Below, piece by piece: positions 1 through 10,636 of a stretch of 64,000 nucleotides of DNA (its first letter is position 1; every line of letters starts with the position of its first letter). The position numbers and the translations under genes were made by a program. Below the pieces are notes generated by a model. The model made no database searches and was not told where the DNA came from. It worked only from the letters and a program-made list of their open reading frames with translations. Origin of the DNA: Sphingobacteriales bacterium (GTDB lineage: Bacteria; Bacteroidota; Bacteroidia; Sphingobacteriales; Sphingobacteriaceae); NCBI GenBank assembly GCA_025353765.1, contig JANXOD010000024.1, positions 152,530 through 216,529 on the forward strand, read 5' to 3'.

Positions 1-1
1 A

Positions 2-547
2 AAACATATTGAAGCTTTAATATTTGTGTCTGAAAAAGGGATTGATATAGGAGAGATTACCGAAATAATTAATTCTATATGTGACAATAATTTTTCTGAT
101 AATGATTTGAGCCTTGTTATAAGTAATATTCAGCAAAAATACGAGCAGAAAGATCTGGCTATTGAATTGGTAAATATTAATGGTGGATTTCAATTTTTAA
201 CAAAGAAACTATACCACAATACCATTAATCAACTGCAGTTACAACGCTCACAAAAGAGATTAAGCCAGGCAGCTCTGGAAACATTGGCTATTATTGCATA
301 CAAACAACCTATTACTAAATTAGAAATTGAGCAAATAAGAGGCGTAAATTGTGATTATACTATTCAAAGGCTTTTAGAAAAAGATCTCATTAAAATTATC
401 GGAAAAGCAATTAGTGTTGGTAAACCTATTCTATATGCTACAAGTGAAATTTTTATGGATTATTTTGGGATTAATTCAGCTGCAGAATTGCCTCAATTAA
501 AAGACATCATTTCTATAAACAATGAAATTGGTCAGCAAGTAGAATAA
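2..547 (+). CDS. scpB: SMC-Scp complex subunit ScpB, 5'-truncated by the window edge
   Basis: Frame is open from base 2 (KHIEALIFVSEKG...); ScpB wHTH core 'LSQAALETLAIIAYKQPITKLEIEQIRGVNCDYTIQRLLEKDLIKIIG'. Confidence 0.95.
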   Translation, partial: KHIEALIFVSEKGIDIGEITEIINSICDNNFSDNDLSLVISNIQQKYEQKDLAIELVNINGGFQFLTKKLYHNTINQLQLQRSQKRLSQAALETLAIIAYKQPITKLEIEQIRGVNCDYTIQRLLEKDLIKIIGKAISVGKPILYATSEIFMDYFGINSAAELPQLKDIISINNEIGQQVE

Positions 548-648
548 TAATTTAATATGAAAAAAATATAGAAATACTCTTTTAGGTTTCAAAAACTTTA
601 TAATTTTATATAACTCAATTAAATTCATATCTATTTATTCGATTGAAG

Positions 649-852
649 ATGAAAACATCAAAAAAGTTAAAAAAGACTCCAGGCACTGATAAAAATGCCC
701 CAAGTGTGCCTAAGATTGCAAAACCCGACTCTAAAGATCTCATAATCAAAAAACGGTTTAATGAAGATGGAGAAGATGATTTTGATCTGCAGCTTGATGA
801 TGATATAAAAGGGTTTGATGAATTTGATGACTTGGACGAAGACGATTATTAA
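649..852 (+). CDS. small protein with basic N-terminus and very acidic C-terminus, unknown function
   Basis: ORF; ATG at 649 preferred over TTG at 643; tail DDFDLQLDDDIKGFDEFDDLDEDDY. Confidence 0.65.
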   Translation: MKTSKKLKKTPGTDKNAPSVPKIAKPDSKDLIIKKRFNEDGEDDFDLQLDDDIKGFDEFDDLDEDDY

Positions 853-934
853 GATATCTACGATTTAATTCTAAAGCATTCAATATTAACGTTGGATGCT
901 TTTTTTATATTTGGCTTTTACACTATCCCTAAAC

Positions 935-2071
935 ATGATTATTAAAGAAGTAACTGACACACGTACTGAAGAAGAATTTCTAGAGGTAGCCCGCGAAATT
1001 TATAAAGAAGATCCGGTATGGGTTTGCCCATTAGATAATGAAATTCGAGCAGTATTCAATCCAAAAAAAAATAACTTCCATCAGCATGGGCAATATAAGA
1101 GATGGGTTTTAAAAACTACAACCGGAAAGCTAATTGGCCGTATAGCTGCTTTTATTAATTCGGACAAAGCATATCAAAACGAACAGCCAACTGGCGGAAT
1201 TGGATTTTTTGAATGTATAAATAATTACGAAGCTGCAGAAATTCTATTTGATACTGCAAAAAATTGGCTTTCAGATTTAGGAATGGAAGCAATGGATGGC
1301 CCAATAAATTTTGGAGAAAATGACGCATTTTGGGGCTTGTTAGTTGAAGGATTCACTCATCCTTCTTATGGGATGAATTATAATCCACCTTACTATAAAA
1401 ATTTATTTGAGAAGTATGGTTTTGAAAAAATATATGAGCAAATAACGAATCATCTTGATATAAATAAACCTTTTCCTGAACGTTTTAGTAAAATAGCAGA
1501 ATGGGTTTCAAATAAACCAGATTACCGTTTTGAATATTTACAAGTAAAGCACTTTGATAGATTTGCTAAAGATTTTGTGGAAATATATAATGACGCCTGG
1601 AAAGATTTTAAAAATTTTGTTCCGTTAACAACTACCACTATTCTTGAAAGTTTCAATAAAATGAAACTACTCATGGATGAAAAGTTGATCTGGTTTGCCT
1701 ATGTTAATAATGAGCCTGCTTCTTTTGTTGTCATACTACCAGATGCAAATCAAATGATTAAAAGTTTTAAAGGCAAATTAGGTTTATTAGAAAAAATGAA
1801 ATTCGTTTATTATCGCTGGAAAGGAGTTTCACGAATGAGAGCAGTTGTTATGGGTACTAAAAGCAAATTTCAAAAACACGGTTTAGAATCTGCCCTATTT
1901 ATTAAACTAAAAGAGTATGTACTGCCCTTAAAACAATACACTGAGCTTGAATTATCGTGGGTGGGAGATTTTAATGATAAGATGTTATCTCTCCATGAGG
2001 CTACAGGGGCAATCTTTGGAAAAAGGCATTTAACGCTGAGAAAATTATTCCAAATAAAAAAACCCTCTTGA
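935..2071 (+). CDS. GNAT-like N-acetyltransferase family protein
   Basis: ORF; internal ATG at 935 (MIIKEVTDTRTEEEF) is the more likely start; resembles the GNAT-like proteins with the 'GPINFGENDAFWGLLVEGF' motif. Confidence 0.7.
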   Translation: MIIKEVTDTRTEEEFLEVAREIYKEDPVWVCPLDNEIRAVFNPKKNNFHQHGQYKRWVLKTTTGKLIGRIAAFINSDKAYQNEQPTGGIGFFECINNYEAAEILFDTAKNWLSDLGMEAMDGPINFGENDAFWGLLVEGFTHPSYGMNYNPPYYKNLFEKYGFEKIYEQITNHLDINKPFPERFSKIAEWVSNKPDYRFEYLQVKHFDRFAKDFVEIYNDAWKDFKNFVPLTTTTILESFNKMKLLMDEKLIWFAYVNNEPASFVVILPDANQMIKSFKGKLGLLEKMKFVYYRWKGVSRMRAVVMGTKSKFQKHGLESALFIKLKEYVLPLKQYTELELSWVGDFNDKMLSLHEATGAIFGKRHLTLRKLFQIKKPS

Positions 2072-2121
2072 ATTTCAAAAGAATTTTTTTATTCATTAAA
2101 TAGATATATGAAGAGCTTTAC

Positions 2122-2469
2122 CTAGCTTTTCATATAGTTTACCGGTCTTCTTAACTCTTCATATAATTCAATCACTTTCTTCTGCAGGTCAATTACCTCA
2201 ACTTCTCTTTCTTGAATTTTTTTAGTTAATACTTCAAGATCAGATGTATACTTTTCCTGCTGCTCTGTGTCATTAAAGGTAAGTAATTGAACAACACTCA
2301 TTTCGAACAAAGTAGAAATTTGTTCTAATCTCGAAAGATTGATATCTGTTATACCTGTTTCAATTTTTGAAAAAGCAGGTATCGAAATATCTAATCTTTT
2401 CGCTACATCCTCTTGACTCCAACCTTTTTGATGTCTTAATAATCTGATTTTTTTACCTAAAGTTTTCAT
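2122..2469 (-). CDS. XRE-family helix-turn-helix regulator
   Basis: HTH_3 pattern 'GKKIRLLRHQKGWSQEDVAKRLDISIPAFSKIETGITDINLSRLEQIS' plus C-terminal coiled coil. Confidence 0.9.
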   Translation of the reverse strand: MKTLGKKIRLLRHQKGWSQEDVAKRLDISIPAFSKIETGITDINLSRLEQISTLFEMSVVQLLTFNDTEQQEKYTSDLEVLTKKIQEREVEVIDLQKKVIELYEELRRPVNYMKS

Positions 2470-2508
2470 TTTTTATTTAAAATTTACATAGTGCGATTTC
2501 GGAAAATA

Positions 2509-3876
2509 TTAGTGTTTATGACCTAAAGCGACATCTTTAAGTTGATTTAGATCGAGACCCCCAAAATTACCCGAACTCATAAACAGCAAATTTTTGTAAT
2601 TAAAGTTGATACTCATCAAAAATCCTTCCAATATTTCAAAATTGTCGAAAAATTTTATTTTTACGTTAGCAAATGATTGTTTAACAAAATTTTCACCATA
2701 AGGTTTCATTCCTTTTTGCAAAAAAGTTTTTTTATCTATAAAAACAATAGCTTCATCTGCTTCATCCATTGTTCCTTCATATTCTTTTAAGAAATTTTCA
2801 TTTAGACTGCTAAAGGTATGTAATTCTATGATAGCAATCAATTTCCTATTAGGAAATTGATTCTTCATTGCATTAATCGTTGCTTTTAATTTAGAAGGGG
2901 AATGGGCAAAATCCTTATAGATAGCTGTAAACTCATTTTTTCCTAATAATTCTAATCTGCGAGCTGCTCCGATAAAACTTTTTATTGCTTCATGAAAATC
3001 TGTATCAGATATTCCTAATTCTGCACAAACTTGTTTAGCGGCATTAAGATTAAGTAAATTATGTTCCCCAAAAACCTGTAAAGAAATTTCTCCCTCTGCT
3101 GTAATCAATTTCGTAATGTTTTTTTCAATAATAGCTTTGGGAATAGAATATGATTTTTTATCAATATTTACTACTGTCCTGTTTACCTGATTACTTAAAA
3201 TTTTGTCATCCTTACAATAAATTAATACTCCTCCAGCCTGTATCGTTTCTATAAAAATTTCAAATTGTTCAACATAGTTTTCAAAAGTGGGAAATACATT
3301 GATATGATCCCAGGCAATTCCGCTTAATACGGCAATATTTGCTTTGTACAAGTGAAACTTAGGTCTTAAGTCTATAGGAGATGCTAAATATTCATCGCCT
3401 TCAATAATAATGATTGGCGCTTCTTGGGTTACTTTTACCATGGTATCAAAGCCTTCTAACTGCGCTCCTACCAGATAATCGAAATCTTTTTTATAATAAT
3501 TAAGAACATGCAAAATCATGGAAGTAATAGTTGTTTTTCCATGACTGCCACCAATTACAACCCGGATTTTATCTTTGGATTGCTCATAAATATATTCCGG
3601 ATAAGAATAAATTTTTAATCCCAATTCTTGTGCTTTTAATAATTCGGGATTATCTAAGCGTGCGTGCATGCCCACTATCACTGCATCTAAGTTTGCATCG
3701 ATAAGATCAGGATTCCATCCTTCAATAACGGGTAACAAACCATATCTTAGTAATCTGGATTTGGAGGGCTCAAATATCACATCATCCGAACCGCTAACCT
3801 GGTATCCTTTCTTCGAAAGTGCAATAGCAAGATTATGCATTGCACTTCCACCTATTGCTATAAAATGTACACGCAT
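2509..3876 (-). CDS. mpl: UDP-N-acetylmuramate:L-alanyl-gamma-D-glutamyl-meso-diaminopimelate ligase
   Basis: Mur ligase: 'VRVHFIAIGGSAMHNLAIAL', P-loop 'GGSHGKTTITSMI', 'GDEYLASPIDLRPKF'. Confidence 0.93.
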   Translation of the reverse strand: MRVHFIAIGGSAMHNLAIALSKKGYQVSGSDDVIFEPSKSRLLRYGLLPVIEGWNPDLIDANLDAVIVGMHARLDNPELLKAQELGLKIYSYPEYIYEQSKDKIRVVIGGSHGKTTITSMILHVLNYYKKDFDYLVGAQLEGFDTMVKVTQEAPIIIIEGDEYLASPIDLRPKFHLYKANIAVLSGIAWDHINVFPTFENYVEQFEIFIETIQAGGVLIYCKDDKILSNQVNRTVVNIDKKSYSIPKAIIEKNITKLITAEGEISLQVFGEHNLLNLNAAKQVCAELGISDTDFHEAIKSFIGAARRLELLGKNEFTAIYKDFAHSPSKLKATINAMKNQFPNRKLIAIIELHTFSSLNENFLKEYEGTMDEADEAIVFIDKKTFLQKGMKPYGENFVKQSFANVKIKFFDNFEILEGFLMSINFNYKNLLFMSSGNFGGLDLNQLKDVALGHKH

Positions 3877-3891
3877 ATATAAGGAGATTAA

Positions 3892-4743
3892 TTAAGGATG
3901 AATAGCTAATGGATCAATATGAAAAATTACAGCTACCCAATCCTTTAGTTTTTTATGGCGACTGTATGTTAAACCTAAGTTGTTCGCCTTCTTTTTAATC
4001 ATGTCTAAATCTGTTTTTTCATAAAAACCACTAAGAAAAACAAGAGCATCATTACTTAAAGATTCAACATAACGTTCAAGTTGATCGAGTAAAATATTCC
4101 TATTTATATTCGCCAATACTATATCATATTTCTGATCAGGAATAACCTCTTTTGATCCGCAAAGTGCCTGAATATTTTTTATGTCGTTAAGATTTGAATT
4201 CTCTATAGTACTTTGATAACATATGTCATCGTTATCAATTGCTATAATTTCTTTAGCACCAAGTTGAGAAGCAAGTATAGCCAAAATTCCAGTTCCGCAT
4301 CCCATATCTAATACTTTTTTACCTGCGAGGTTTTCTTCCATCATCAGCTCCATCATCATTGCTGTTGTTTGATGGTGCCCTGTTCCGAAAGCCATTTTAG
4401 GATCTATTACGATCTGATGGCGGTACTCGGGATGTGGATCATGAAAAGTTGCACGTACATAACATTGATCATTAATACCCAAAGGTTCAAAGTTACTTTC
4501 CCATACTTCATTCCAGTTTTTTTGTGGGATGAGGTTCACATCATACGAAAACATCCCGTTGAAACCACCAAGAACCTGATCCAAACCTTGTTGATTAAAA
4601 TTTGGAGATGGAATATATGCTTTAAAACCCTGCTCAAACTCTTCGAAAGTATCAAATCCTATTTGCGATAACGCATCTATTAATAAATCTTTATGAAAGT
4701 CTTCAGCAGATTTCGGCGTAAAAATTAACTCCTTATACTCCAT
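3892..4743 (-). CDS. prmA: ribosomal protein L11 methyltransferase
   Basis: 'IDPKMAFGTGHHQTTAMMMELM' and SAM motif 'VLDMGCGTGILAI'. Confidence 0.95.
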   Translation of the reverse strand: MEYKELIFTPKSAEDFHKDLLIDALSQIGFDTFEEFEQGFKAYIPSPNFNQQGLDQVLGGFNGMFSYDVNLIPQKNWNEVWESNFEPLGINDQCYVRATFHDPHPEYRHQIVIDPKMAFGTGHHQTTAMMMELMMEENLAGKKVLDMGCGTGILAILASQLGAKEIIAIDNDDICYQSTIENSNLNDIKNIQALCGSKEVIPDQKYDIVLANINRNILLDQLERYVESLSNDALVFLSGFYEKTDLDMIKKKANNLGLTYSRHKKLKDWVAVIFHIDPLAIHP

Positions 4744-4749
4744 GCTGTA

Positions 4750-5511
4750 TTAAAAGGCTTTAATTATATCTACAAAATCACGAGCTTTTAATGATGCTCC
4801 ACCAATAAGACCGCCATCGATATCAGGTTGAGAAAACAGCTCTTTGGCATTTTTAGGATTACAGCTTCCACCATATAGAATAGTTAAGTTATTGGCTATA
4901 GTTGAGCCATATTTTGTTTCAACTTCCTTTCGTATAAAAGCGTGAACTTCTTGTGCCTGTTCCGGCGTAGCAGTTAAACCTGTACCAATTGCCCAAACCG
5001 GCTCATAAGCTAGTATTATATGGGCAAAATCATCTTTAGGTAAATGAAAAACACCTTCTTCCAACTGTTGTTTAATAACCTGGAAATGAATATTTCCATT
5101 GCGTTGTTCCAGCGTTTCACCGATACAGAAAATGGGTCTGAGGTAGTTTTTAAGAGCGGTATCCACTTTTTGAGCTAATAAAAAATTATCTTCTCCAAAA
5201 TATTGCCTGCGTTCAGAATGTCCTAAAATAACATATTCTACTCCCATGGACTTTATCATTGGAGCCGAAATTTCACCGGTAAATGCACCGGATTCCGCCT
5301 GATGGCAATTTTGAGCACCGATGGAAATTCTGTTATTTACTTTAGCAAGCTGAGCCAAACTGTTTAAATGAATATAAGGAGGACAAACAATTACTTCCTG
5401 GTCTCCGGTTACTATATTACTAAGTATGTTTGATATTTCGGAAAACAGGCTAACACCAGAGGTATAGTCCATATTCATTTTCCAATTGCCGGCAACAATA
5501 TTTTTTCTCAT
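4750..5511 (-). CDS. tpiA: triosephosphate isomerase
   Basis: 'RKNIVAGNWKMN', 'VILGHSERRQYFGE', 'AYEPVWAIGTG', 'LYGGSCNPKNAKEL'. Confidence 0.98.
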   Translation of the reverse strand: MRKNIVAGNWKMNMDYTSGVSLFSEISNILSNIVTGDQEVIVCPPYIHLNSLAQLAKVNNRISIGAQNCHQAESGAFTGEISAPMIKSMGVEYVILGHSERRQYFGEDNFLLAQKVDTALKNYLRPIFCIGETLEQRNGNIHFQVIKQQLEEGVFHLPKDDFAHIILAYEPVWAIGTGLTATPEQAQEVHAFIRKEVETKYGSTIANNLTILYGGSCNPKNAKELFSQPDIDGGLIGGASLKARDFVDIIKAF

Positions 5512-5532
5512 TTATTTAGGCTAAGTATGTTA

Positions 5533-6717
5533 TTAAAATCTTCTATTCTTTTCTGTTAATTCAAAAACCTTGGTCAGTATTCTCTTTTCAACCTCATCAA
5601 ATTTGATGTTTCTGCGTTCATACACTTTTTCGGCCGTCTCAAACATTTTATTAAGCATATAAACTTCAAATCCATGAGAACCTCCCCAAGAAAAATCAGG
5701 AATAAAATTTCGCGGAAAGCCAGAACTGAAAATATTAGCGCCTACACCCACAACTGTACCTGTGTTAAACATGGTATTAATAGCACATTTAGCATGATCT
5801 GCCATAATTAAACCGCAGAATTGAAGTCCGGTTTTTCTAAAACTCTCCTTTTCATAATCCCATAATCGTACTTCCGCATAATTATTTTTAAGATTAGAAT
5901 TATTACTATCAGCGCCAATATTACACCATTCACCTAATACTGAATTCCCAAGATAGCCCTCGTGACCTTTAGAAGAATAACCCATAATAACGGAATTACT
6001 AATTTCTCCTCCAACACGTGAATATGGACCAATGGTTGTCATACCATAAATTTTTGCGCCCATTTTAACCTGGGAGTTTTCACACAAGGCAAAAGATCCA
6101 CGAATGTGGCCTCCTTCCCATACTTGTGAGTTTTTGCCTAAATAGATAGGGCCTTGTAAAGTATTAAAAGTAGAACATTCTGCTTCAACACCTTCTTCAA
6201 CAAATAAATTATTTCCCAAAATAGTATTGGTACTACTTAATTGATTAGAATTTCGGCCTTTGGTTAAAAGTTCGAAATCTTTTTTAAGTTCGGTATCGTT
6301 ATGTTTAAAAATCTCTTCTGGAAAAGAGATTTTCAATACCGGTCTACGATAATCAACTCTAACATATTGACCTGTATGGTCTACATTAAATTCTTTAGCA
6401 GCAGTTTTATTTAGTTTTATTGCGATGCAATTTGTATCGGCAAATAAAGCTTCTCCTTCTTTCAGTTTATCAATAGCTTCAATTAAATCATCATCCGGAC
6501 AAACGCTGCCATTTATAAACCAATTTGCATCCTTAATAATAATCGGATATTTTTCCTGCAAATAGCCCTCAGTATAAAAGGAGGCTTCTGATTTTAAATA
6601 ACTCTCCCACTTTTTAGTTATGGTTAGAATACCAATCCGCAATTCGGAAACCGGACGTGTAAACGTTAATGGAAGCAGGTTTCTACGAAACTGATCGTCA
6701 AATAAAATGATACTCAT
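5533..6717 (-). CDS. GlmU-like putative sugar nucleotidyltransferase with left-handed beta-helix
   Basis: Internal start MSIILFDDQFRRNLLPLTFTRPVSELRIGI; hexapeptide-like C-terminus. Confidence 0.85.
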   Translation of the reverse strand: MSIILFDDQFRRNLLPLTFTRPVSELRIGILTITKKWESYLKSEASFYTEGYLQEKYPIIIKDANWFINGSVCPDDDLIEAIDKLKEGEALFADTNCIAIKLNKTAAKEFNVDHTGQYVRVDYRRPVLKISFPEEIFKHNDTELKKDFELLTKGRNSNQLSSTNTILGNNLFVEEGVEAECSTFNTLQGPIYLGKNSQVWEGGHIRGSFALCENSQVKMGAKIYGMTTIGPYSRVGGEISNSVIMGYSSKGHEGYLGNSVLGEWCNIGADSNNSNLKNNYAEVRLWDYEKESFRKTGLQFCGLIMADHAKCAINTMFNTGTVVGVGANIFSSGFPRNFIPDFSWGGSHGFEVYMLNKMFETAEKVYERRNIKFDEVEKRILTKVFELTEKNRRF

Positions 6718-6783
6718 TGAGCAAAAATAAAAAAAGTCCCAAGCTTTAGGGCCGGGACTTTTACACAATATTTTATTATACTA

Positions 6784-7032
6784 TTATTTTTTCTCGTAAC
6801 GGGTACGAAATTTATCAATACGCCCTGCGGTATCAACCAATTTCATCTTACCTGTATAAAATGGGTGGGAGGTGTGTGAAATCTCTAATTTAACCAGAGG
6901 ATATTCGTTACCATCTTCCCATTTGATGCTTTCTTTTGTATCAATGCAAGATTTTGTTAAGAAAGTATATTCGTTAGACATGTCTTTAAACACAACTAAT
7001 CTATAATTTTTAGGATGCAATTCTGCTTTCAT
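6784..7032 (-). CDS. rpmE: 50S ribosomal protein L31 type B
   Basis: '[28 protein letters not shown]...[25 protein letters not shown]'. Confidence 0.96.
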   Translation of the reverse strand: MKAELHPKNYRLVVFKDMSNEYTFLTKSCIDTKESIKWEDGNEYPLVKLEISHTSHPFYTGKMKLVDTAGRIDKFRTRYEKK

Positions 7033-7216
7033 CGTATTTCAAACTTTTATAAGAGGTGCAAATATAGAATAAAATACAATTAATAAAAAGGTAAAGTATC
7101 AAATTCTATATTCCTATAGTAGCCTTTTATTAATCAAAAAGCCTCTCTCCTGTAACATAGTTTATACAATTTAAACTATTTCTAGAAAATGAAGGCTGAT
7201 ATATAAATAAAAAATA

Positions 7217-7224
7217 TATTTTTG
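7217..7224 (+). promoter_or_regulatory. candidate Bacteroidota -7 element (TATTTTTG) upstream of the outer membrane protein gene
   Basis: Matches TAnnTTTG, 58 bp upstream of the ATG at 7282. Confidence 0.4.
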
Positions 7225-7281
7225 CCTAAATTTTTAAAAACATAACCCTAACTATTTAAACAATTTAATTAAATTAAAATC

Positions 7282-8022
7282 ATGAGAAAAAAACTATTTT
7301 TATCTATCGCATGCTTAGCTCTTAGCGCTTTGGCATATTCACAATCTAAACCTACACTATCTGATTACAAACCTAAAAAAGGAAGCGTTTTAGCAGAAGG
7401 TATTATTGGTGACATTGCTAATGGACCAAATTTCAATACTTTTCCTAATGCAGAATATGGTTTAAAATTCAGATATTTCTTAAAAGATGATATGGCAGTA
7501 CGTATTCATTTTGGAGAATCTAAAAATAATACAACTACATATTTATACGACCCTACGGATGATACCCAAAGTGGAACATATAAAAACTCTCAATCTGATT
7601 TTTCTGTTTACTTAGGTGTCGAAAAACACTTTGAAGGTACTAATCGTTTATCCACTTATATGGCATTTGATTTGGGATATACTTCTACCACAACTAAAGA
7701 TGATGTTGAAAATGGTACAATTCCTGCAAATAATACTAGTACTTATTCTAAAAACGAATTTTATACTAGTAGCATAAAAAATAGTGGAATTGTAGTAAAA
7801 TTGGGTACAGGCGCTGATTACTATATCGCTAAAAAATTATACTTAGGTGCTGAACTAGGCCTTGCATTAAAGTTACATACTAATAATAGTGGTGACACTT
7901 CTTATACAGAGCCTGTTAATGGCGATGTAACTACTACCAGCTCACACAAAGACTCAAAAACTACTGATATAACAACCGGTTTTGCTCCAAGTGCTGGTTT
8001 CCGTATTGGTTACATTTTTTAG
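7282..8022 (+). CDS. outer membrane beta-barrel protein, copy 1 of a tandem pair
   Basis: Signal peptide; amphipathic strands; C-terminal 'GFRIGYIF'. Confidence 0.8.
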   Translation: MRKKLFLSIACLALSALAYSQSKPTLSDYKPKKGSVLAEGIIGDIANGPNFNTFPNAEYGLKFRYFLKDDMAVRIHFGESKNNTTTYLYDPTDDTQSGTYKNSQSDFSVYLGVEKHFEGTNRLSTYMAFDLGYTSTTTKDDVENGTIPANNTSTYSKNEFYTSSIKNSGIVVKLGTGADYYIAKKLYLGAELGLALKLHTNNSGDTSYTEPVNGDVTTTSSHKDSKTTDITTGFAPSAGFRIGYIF

Positions 8023-8041
8023 TCTAACTTAAAAATTATAT

Positions 8042-8072
8042 AAAAAAGGCCCTGCATAACAGGGCCTTTTTT
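8042..8072. terminator. bidirectional-type rho-independent terminator
   Basis: AAAAAAGGCCCTG-CATAA-CAGGGCCTTTTTT. Confidence 0.9.
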
Positions 8073-8130
8073 ATTACATGGCCTTTTATATATTTGCATT
8101 TAGCCATTAAAAATAATTGCCATTACAATC

Positions 8131-8853
8131 ATGACAAAAAAACTGATTTTATCCATTTCCTATTTAATGCTTAATGCTTTTGTTTATGCACAACAATCTA
8201 CACCTACATTATCAGACTATAAACCTAAAAAAGGGAGTGTTGTAGGAGAAGGTATTATTAGCAATATTGCTAATGGCCCGGCTTTTAATACCTATCCAAT
8301 TACTGAATATGGTTTAAAGTTCAGGTATTTTTTAAAAGATAATTTAGCTGTACGTATTCATTTTGGAGAAGCAAATCATAATATAGTAACCTATTTATAT
8401 GATCCTAATGATGACAGCAAAAATGGAACTATTGCATTATCTAACTCTTATTTTTCTATTTTATTGGGTGTAGAAAAACACTTTACAGGTACAGATCGCT
8501 TATCTACTTACGCTTTAGTAGATTTGGGATATACTTGTCATGCAGATAATGTAGATGTAAAAGATGGTGATCCAGCAACCAGTAAATATCTGGCAAACAG
8601 CTTTTTTACGGCTAAAATAGCAGAAAGCGGACTCACATTAAAATTAGGTACCGGGGCTGATTATTATATTTCTAAAAAATTATATTTAGGCGCTGAGTTA
8701 GGCCTGAGAATGATTTTAATTACTCACTATATAGCTAAAAATTCTTCTATAGATCCGACTATTAATATTGATCAAAGAAAGGATTATGCGGAAAACAAGT
8801 TATCAACAGGTTTTGCTCCTTCTATGGGTTTCCGTATTGGATATGCGTTTTAA
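8131..8853 (+). CDS. outer membrane beta-barrel protein, copy 2 of a tandem pair
   Basis: Paralogous to 7282..8022 (shared 'PTLSDYKPKKGSV.GEGII..IANGP.FNT.P..EYGLKFRYFLKD'). Confidence 0.8.
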   Translation: MTKKLILSISYLMLNAFVYAQQSTPTLSDYKPKKGSVVGEGIISNIANGPAFNTYPITEYGLKFRYFLKDNLAVRIHFGEANHNIVTYLYDPNDDSKNGTIALSNSYFSILLGVEKHFTGTDRLSTYALVDLGYTCHADNVDVKDGDPATSKYLANSFFTAKIAESGLTLKLGTGADYYISKKLYLGAELGLRMILITHYIAKNSSIDPTINIDQRKDYAENKLSTGFAPSMGFRIGYAF

Positions 8854-8861
8854 TTTAGTTT

Positions 8862-9260
8862 TTATATATCCTGGCAAAGTTCTATTAAAATACCATGTGC
8901 ACTTTTAGGATGAACAAAGCAAACCAATTTATTATCTGCTCCTTTTTTAGGAGTTTCATTTAAAAGTATAAAACCTTCTTTTTTAAGGCGCTCCATTTCT
9001 GCTTTAATGTCTTTAACAGCAAATGCAATATGATGAATGCCTTCACCCTTCTTTTCAATAAATTTTGAAATGGCACTCTCATTAGAAGTAGCTTCAAGTA
9101 ATTCAATCTTACTTTCGCCAATTTGAAAGAATTCGGTAAGGACATGTTCACTGGTCACTTCTTCTTTCTTATAGCTCTTTACACCCAACAAACGCTCATA
9201 AACTGAGCTTGCCTCACTTAAATTTTTAACGGCAATACCAATATGTTCAATCTTATTCAT
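8862..9260 (-). CDS. mce: methylmalonyl-CoA epimerase
   Basis: 'MNKIEHIGIAVKNLSEASSVYERLLGV...GEGIHHIAFAVKDI...LIELCQ' (VOC fold). Confidence 0.93.
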   Translation of the reverse strand: MNKIEHIGIAVKNLSEASSVYERLLGVKSYKKEEVTSEHVLTEFFQIGESKIELLEATSNESAISKFIEKKGEGIHHIAFAVKDIKAEMERLKKEGFILLNETPKKGADNKLVCFVHPKSAHGILIELCQDI

Positions 9261-9341
9261 AAAGCTTATTATGGCATAAAAATGACTATTTTATCTCTAT
9301 TTCTATTGCTTAGTTTGATAATTAAGCTAAAAAATATTCAT

Positions 9342-9349
9342 TATCTTTG
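9342..9349 (+). promoter_or_regulatory. candidate -7 element TATCTTTG upstream of iscS
   Basis: Matches TAnnTTTG; TTG triplet further upstream at 9315..9317; 31 bp before the ATG. Confidence 0.5.
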
Positions 9350-9380
9350 TATCTGAATTTAAACTCAATCTAAATAACAG

Positions 9381-10592
9381 ATGAATCTTCCGATATACTT
9401 AGATAATAATGCCACCACTCCAATGGATCCGCGTGTTTTGGATACGATGTTGCCTTATTTTAATTCGAAATTTGGTAATGCAGCAAGCCGAAATCATGCT
9501 TTTGGATGGGCAGCAGAAGAAGCGGTTGATTATGCACGTGAGCAGGTTGCTCAACTAATTGGAGCAAATGAGAAAGAAATCATCTTTACTTCCGGAGCAA
9601 CAGAGTCGGATAATCTTGCTATTAAAGGTGTGTTTGAGATGTATAAGGAAAAAGGAAATCATATTATCACTTGTGTTACAGAACATAAAGCAGTTCTTGA
9701 TGCCTGTAAACATTTAGAAAAATTAGGTGCAGAAGTAACTTATCTCCCTGTTAAAACAGATGGGTTAATTGATTTAAATCAGCTTGAAGCTGCTATTACA
9801 GAAAAAACAATATTAGTTTCTATCATGTATGGAAACAATGAGATAGGCATTGTTCAGCCGATAAAAGAAATTGCAGCAATTACACATAAGCATGGTGCTC
9901 TTTTTATGACAGATGCCACACAAGCTGTTGGTAAAATTCCGGTGGATGTTATTGCTGATGGAATTGACCTGATGGCTTTTACAGGACATAAAATGTATGG
10001 CCCAAAAGGTGTAGGAGCATTATACGTTCGTCGTAAAAATCCAAGAGTTAAAGTAACTGCACAAATGGATGGCGGTGGCCACGAACGCGGTATGCGCTCA
10101 GGAACATTAAATGTACCAGGTATTGTTGGTTTAGGAAAAGCAGCAGAATTATGTCGCTTAGAAATGGCTGAAGAAGCAAAGCGCTTATCTGCTTTACGCA
10201 ATAAATTACAAACCTCACTGCTACAAATGGAAGAAAGCTATCTGAATGGAAATCAGGAAAATCGTTTACCTCATGTAGCCAATATCTCATTTAAATATGT
10301 AGAAGGTGAGGGATTAATGATGGCTATGAAAGATCTGGCAGTTTCTTCCGGTTCTGCTTGTACTTCAGCATCCTTAGAACCATCTTATGTTTTAAAAAGC
10401 TTAGGCTTATCAGATGACCTTGCTCATTCATCTATCCGTTTTGGATTAGGCCGTTTCACAACGGAAGAAGAAGTAGATTTTGCTATCACACAAACTAAAA
10501 AAGCAGTAAATCATCTTCGCGACTTATCCCCATTATGGGAAATGTTTAAAGAAGGCATAGATTTAGATAAGATTGAATGGGCAGAGCATTAA
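9381..10592 (+). CDS. iscS: cysteine desulfurase IscS
   Basis: '[24 protein letters not shown]...[15 protein letters not shown]...[16 protein letters not shown]...[17 protein letters not shown]'. Confidence 0.97.
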   Translation: MNLPIYLDNNATTPMDPRVLDTMLPYFNSKFGNAASRNHAFGWAAEEAVDYAREQVAQLIGANEKEIIFTSGATESDNLAIKGVFEMYKEKGNHIITCVTEHKAVLDACKHLEKLGAEVTYLPVKTDGLIDLNQLEAAITEKTILVSIMYGNNEIGIVQPIKEIAAITHKHGALFMTDATQAVGKIPVDVIADGIDLMAFTGHKMYGPKGVGALYVRRKNPRVKVTAQMDGGGHERGMRSGTLNVPGIVGLGKAAELCRLEMAEEAKRLSALRNKLQTSLLQMEESYLNGNQENRLPHVANISFKYVEGEGLMMAMKDLAVSSGSACTSASLEPSYVLKSLGLSDDLAHSSIRFGLGRFTTEEEVDFAITQTKKAVNHLRDLSPLWEMFKEGIDLDKIEWAEH

Positions 10593-10636
10593 TGTGATAA
10601 ACACATTAATATATTAATAAATTAACATATTGAATT

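Noticed and set aside
3668-4671. Plus-strand ORFs antisense to mpl and prmA
   Set aside because: Shadow ORFs of conserved genes.
9854-10290. Minus-strand ORFs inside iscS (9854..10201, 10048..10290)
   Set aside because: Shadow ORFs antisense to a well-conserved enzyme; no recognisable domain.
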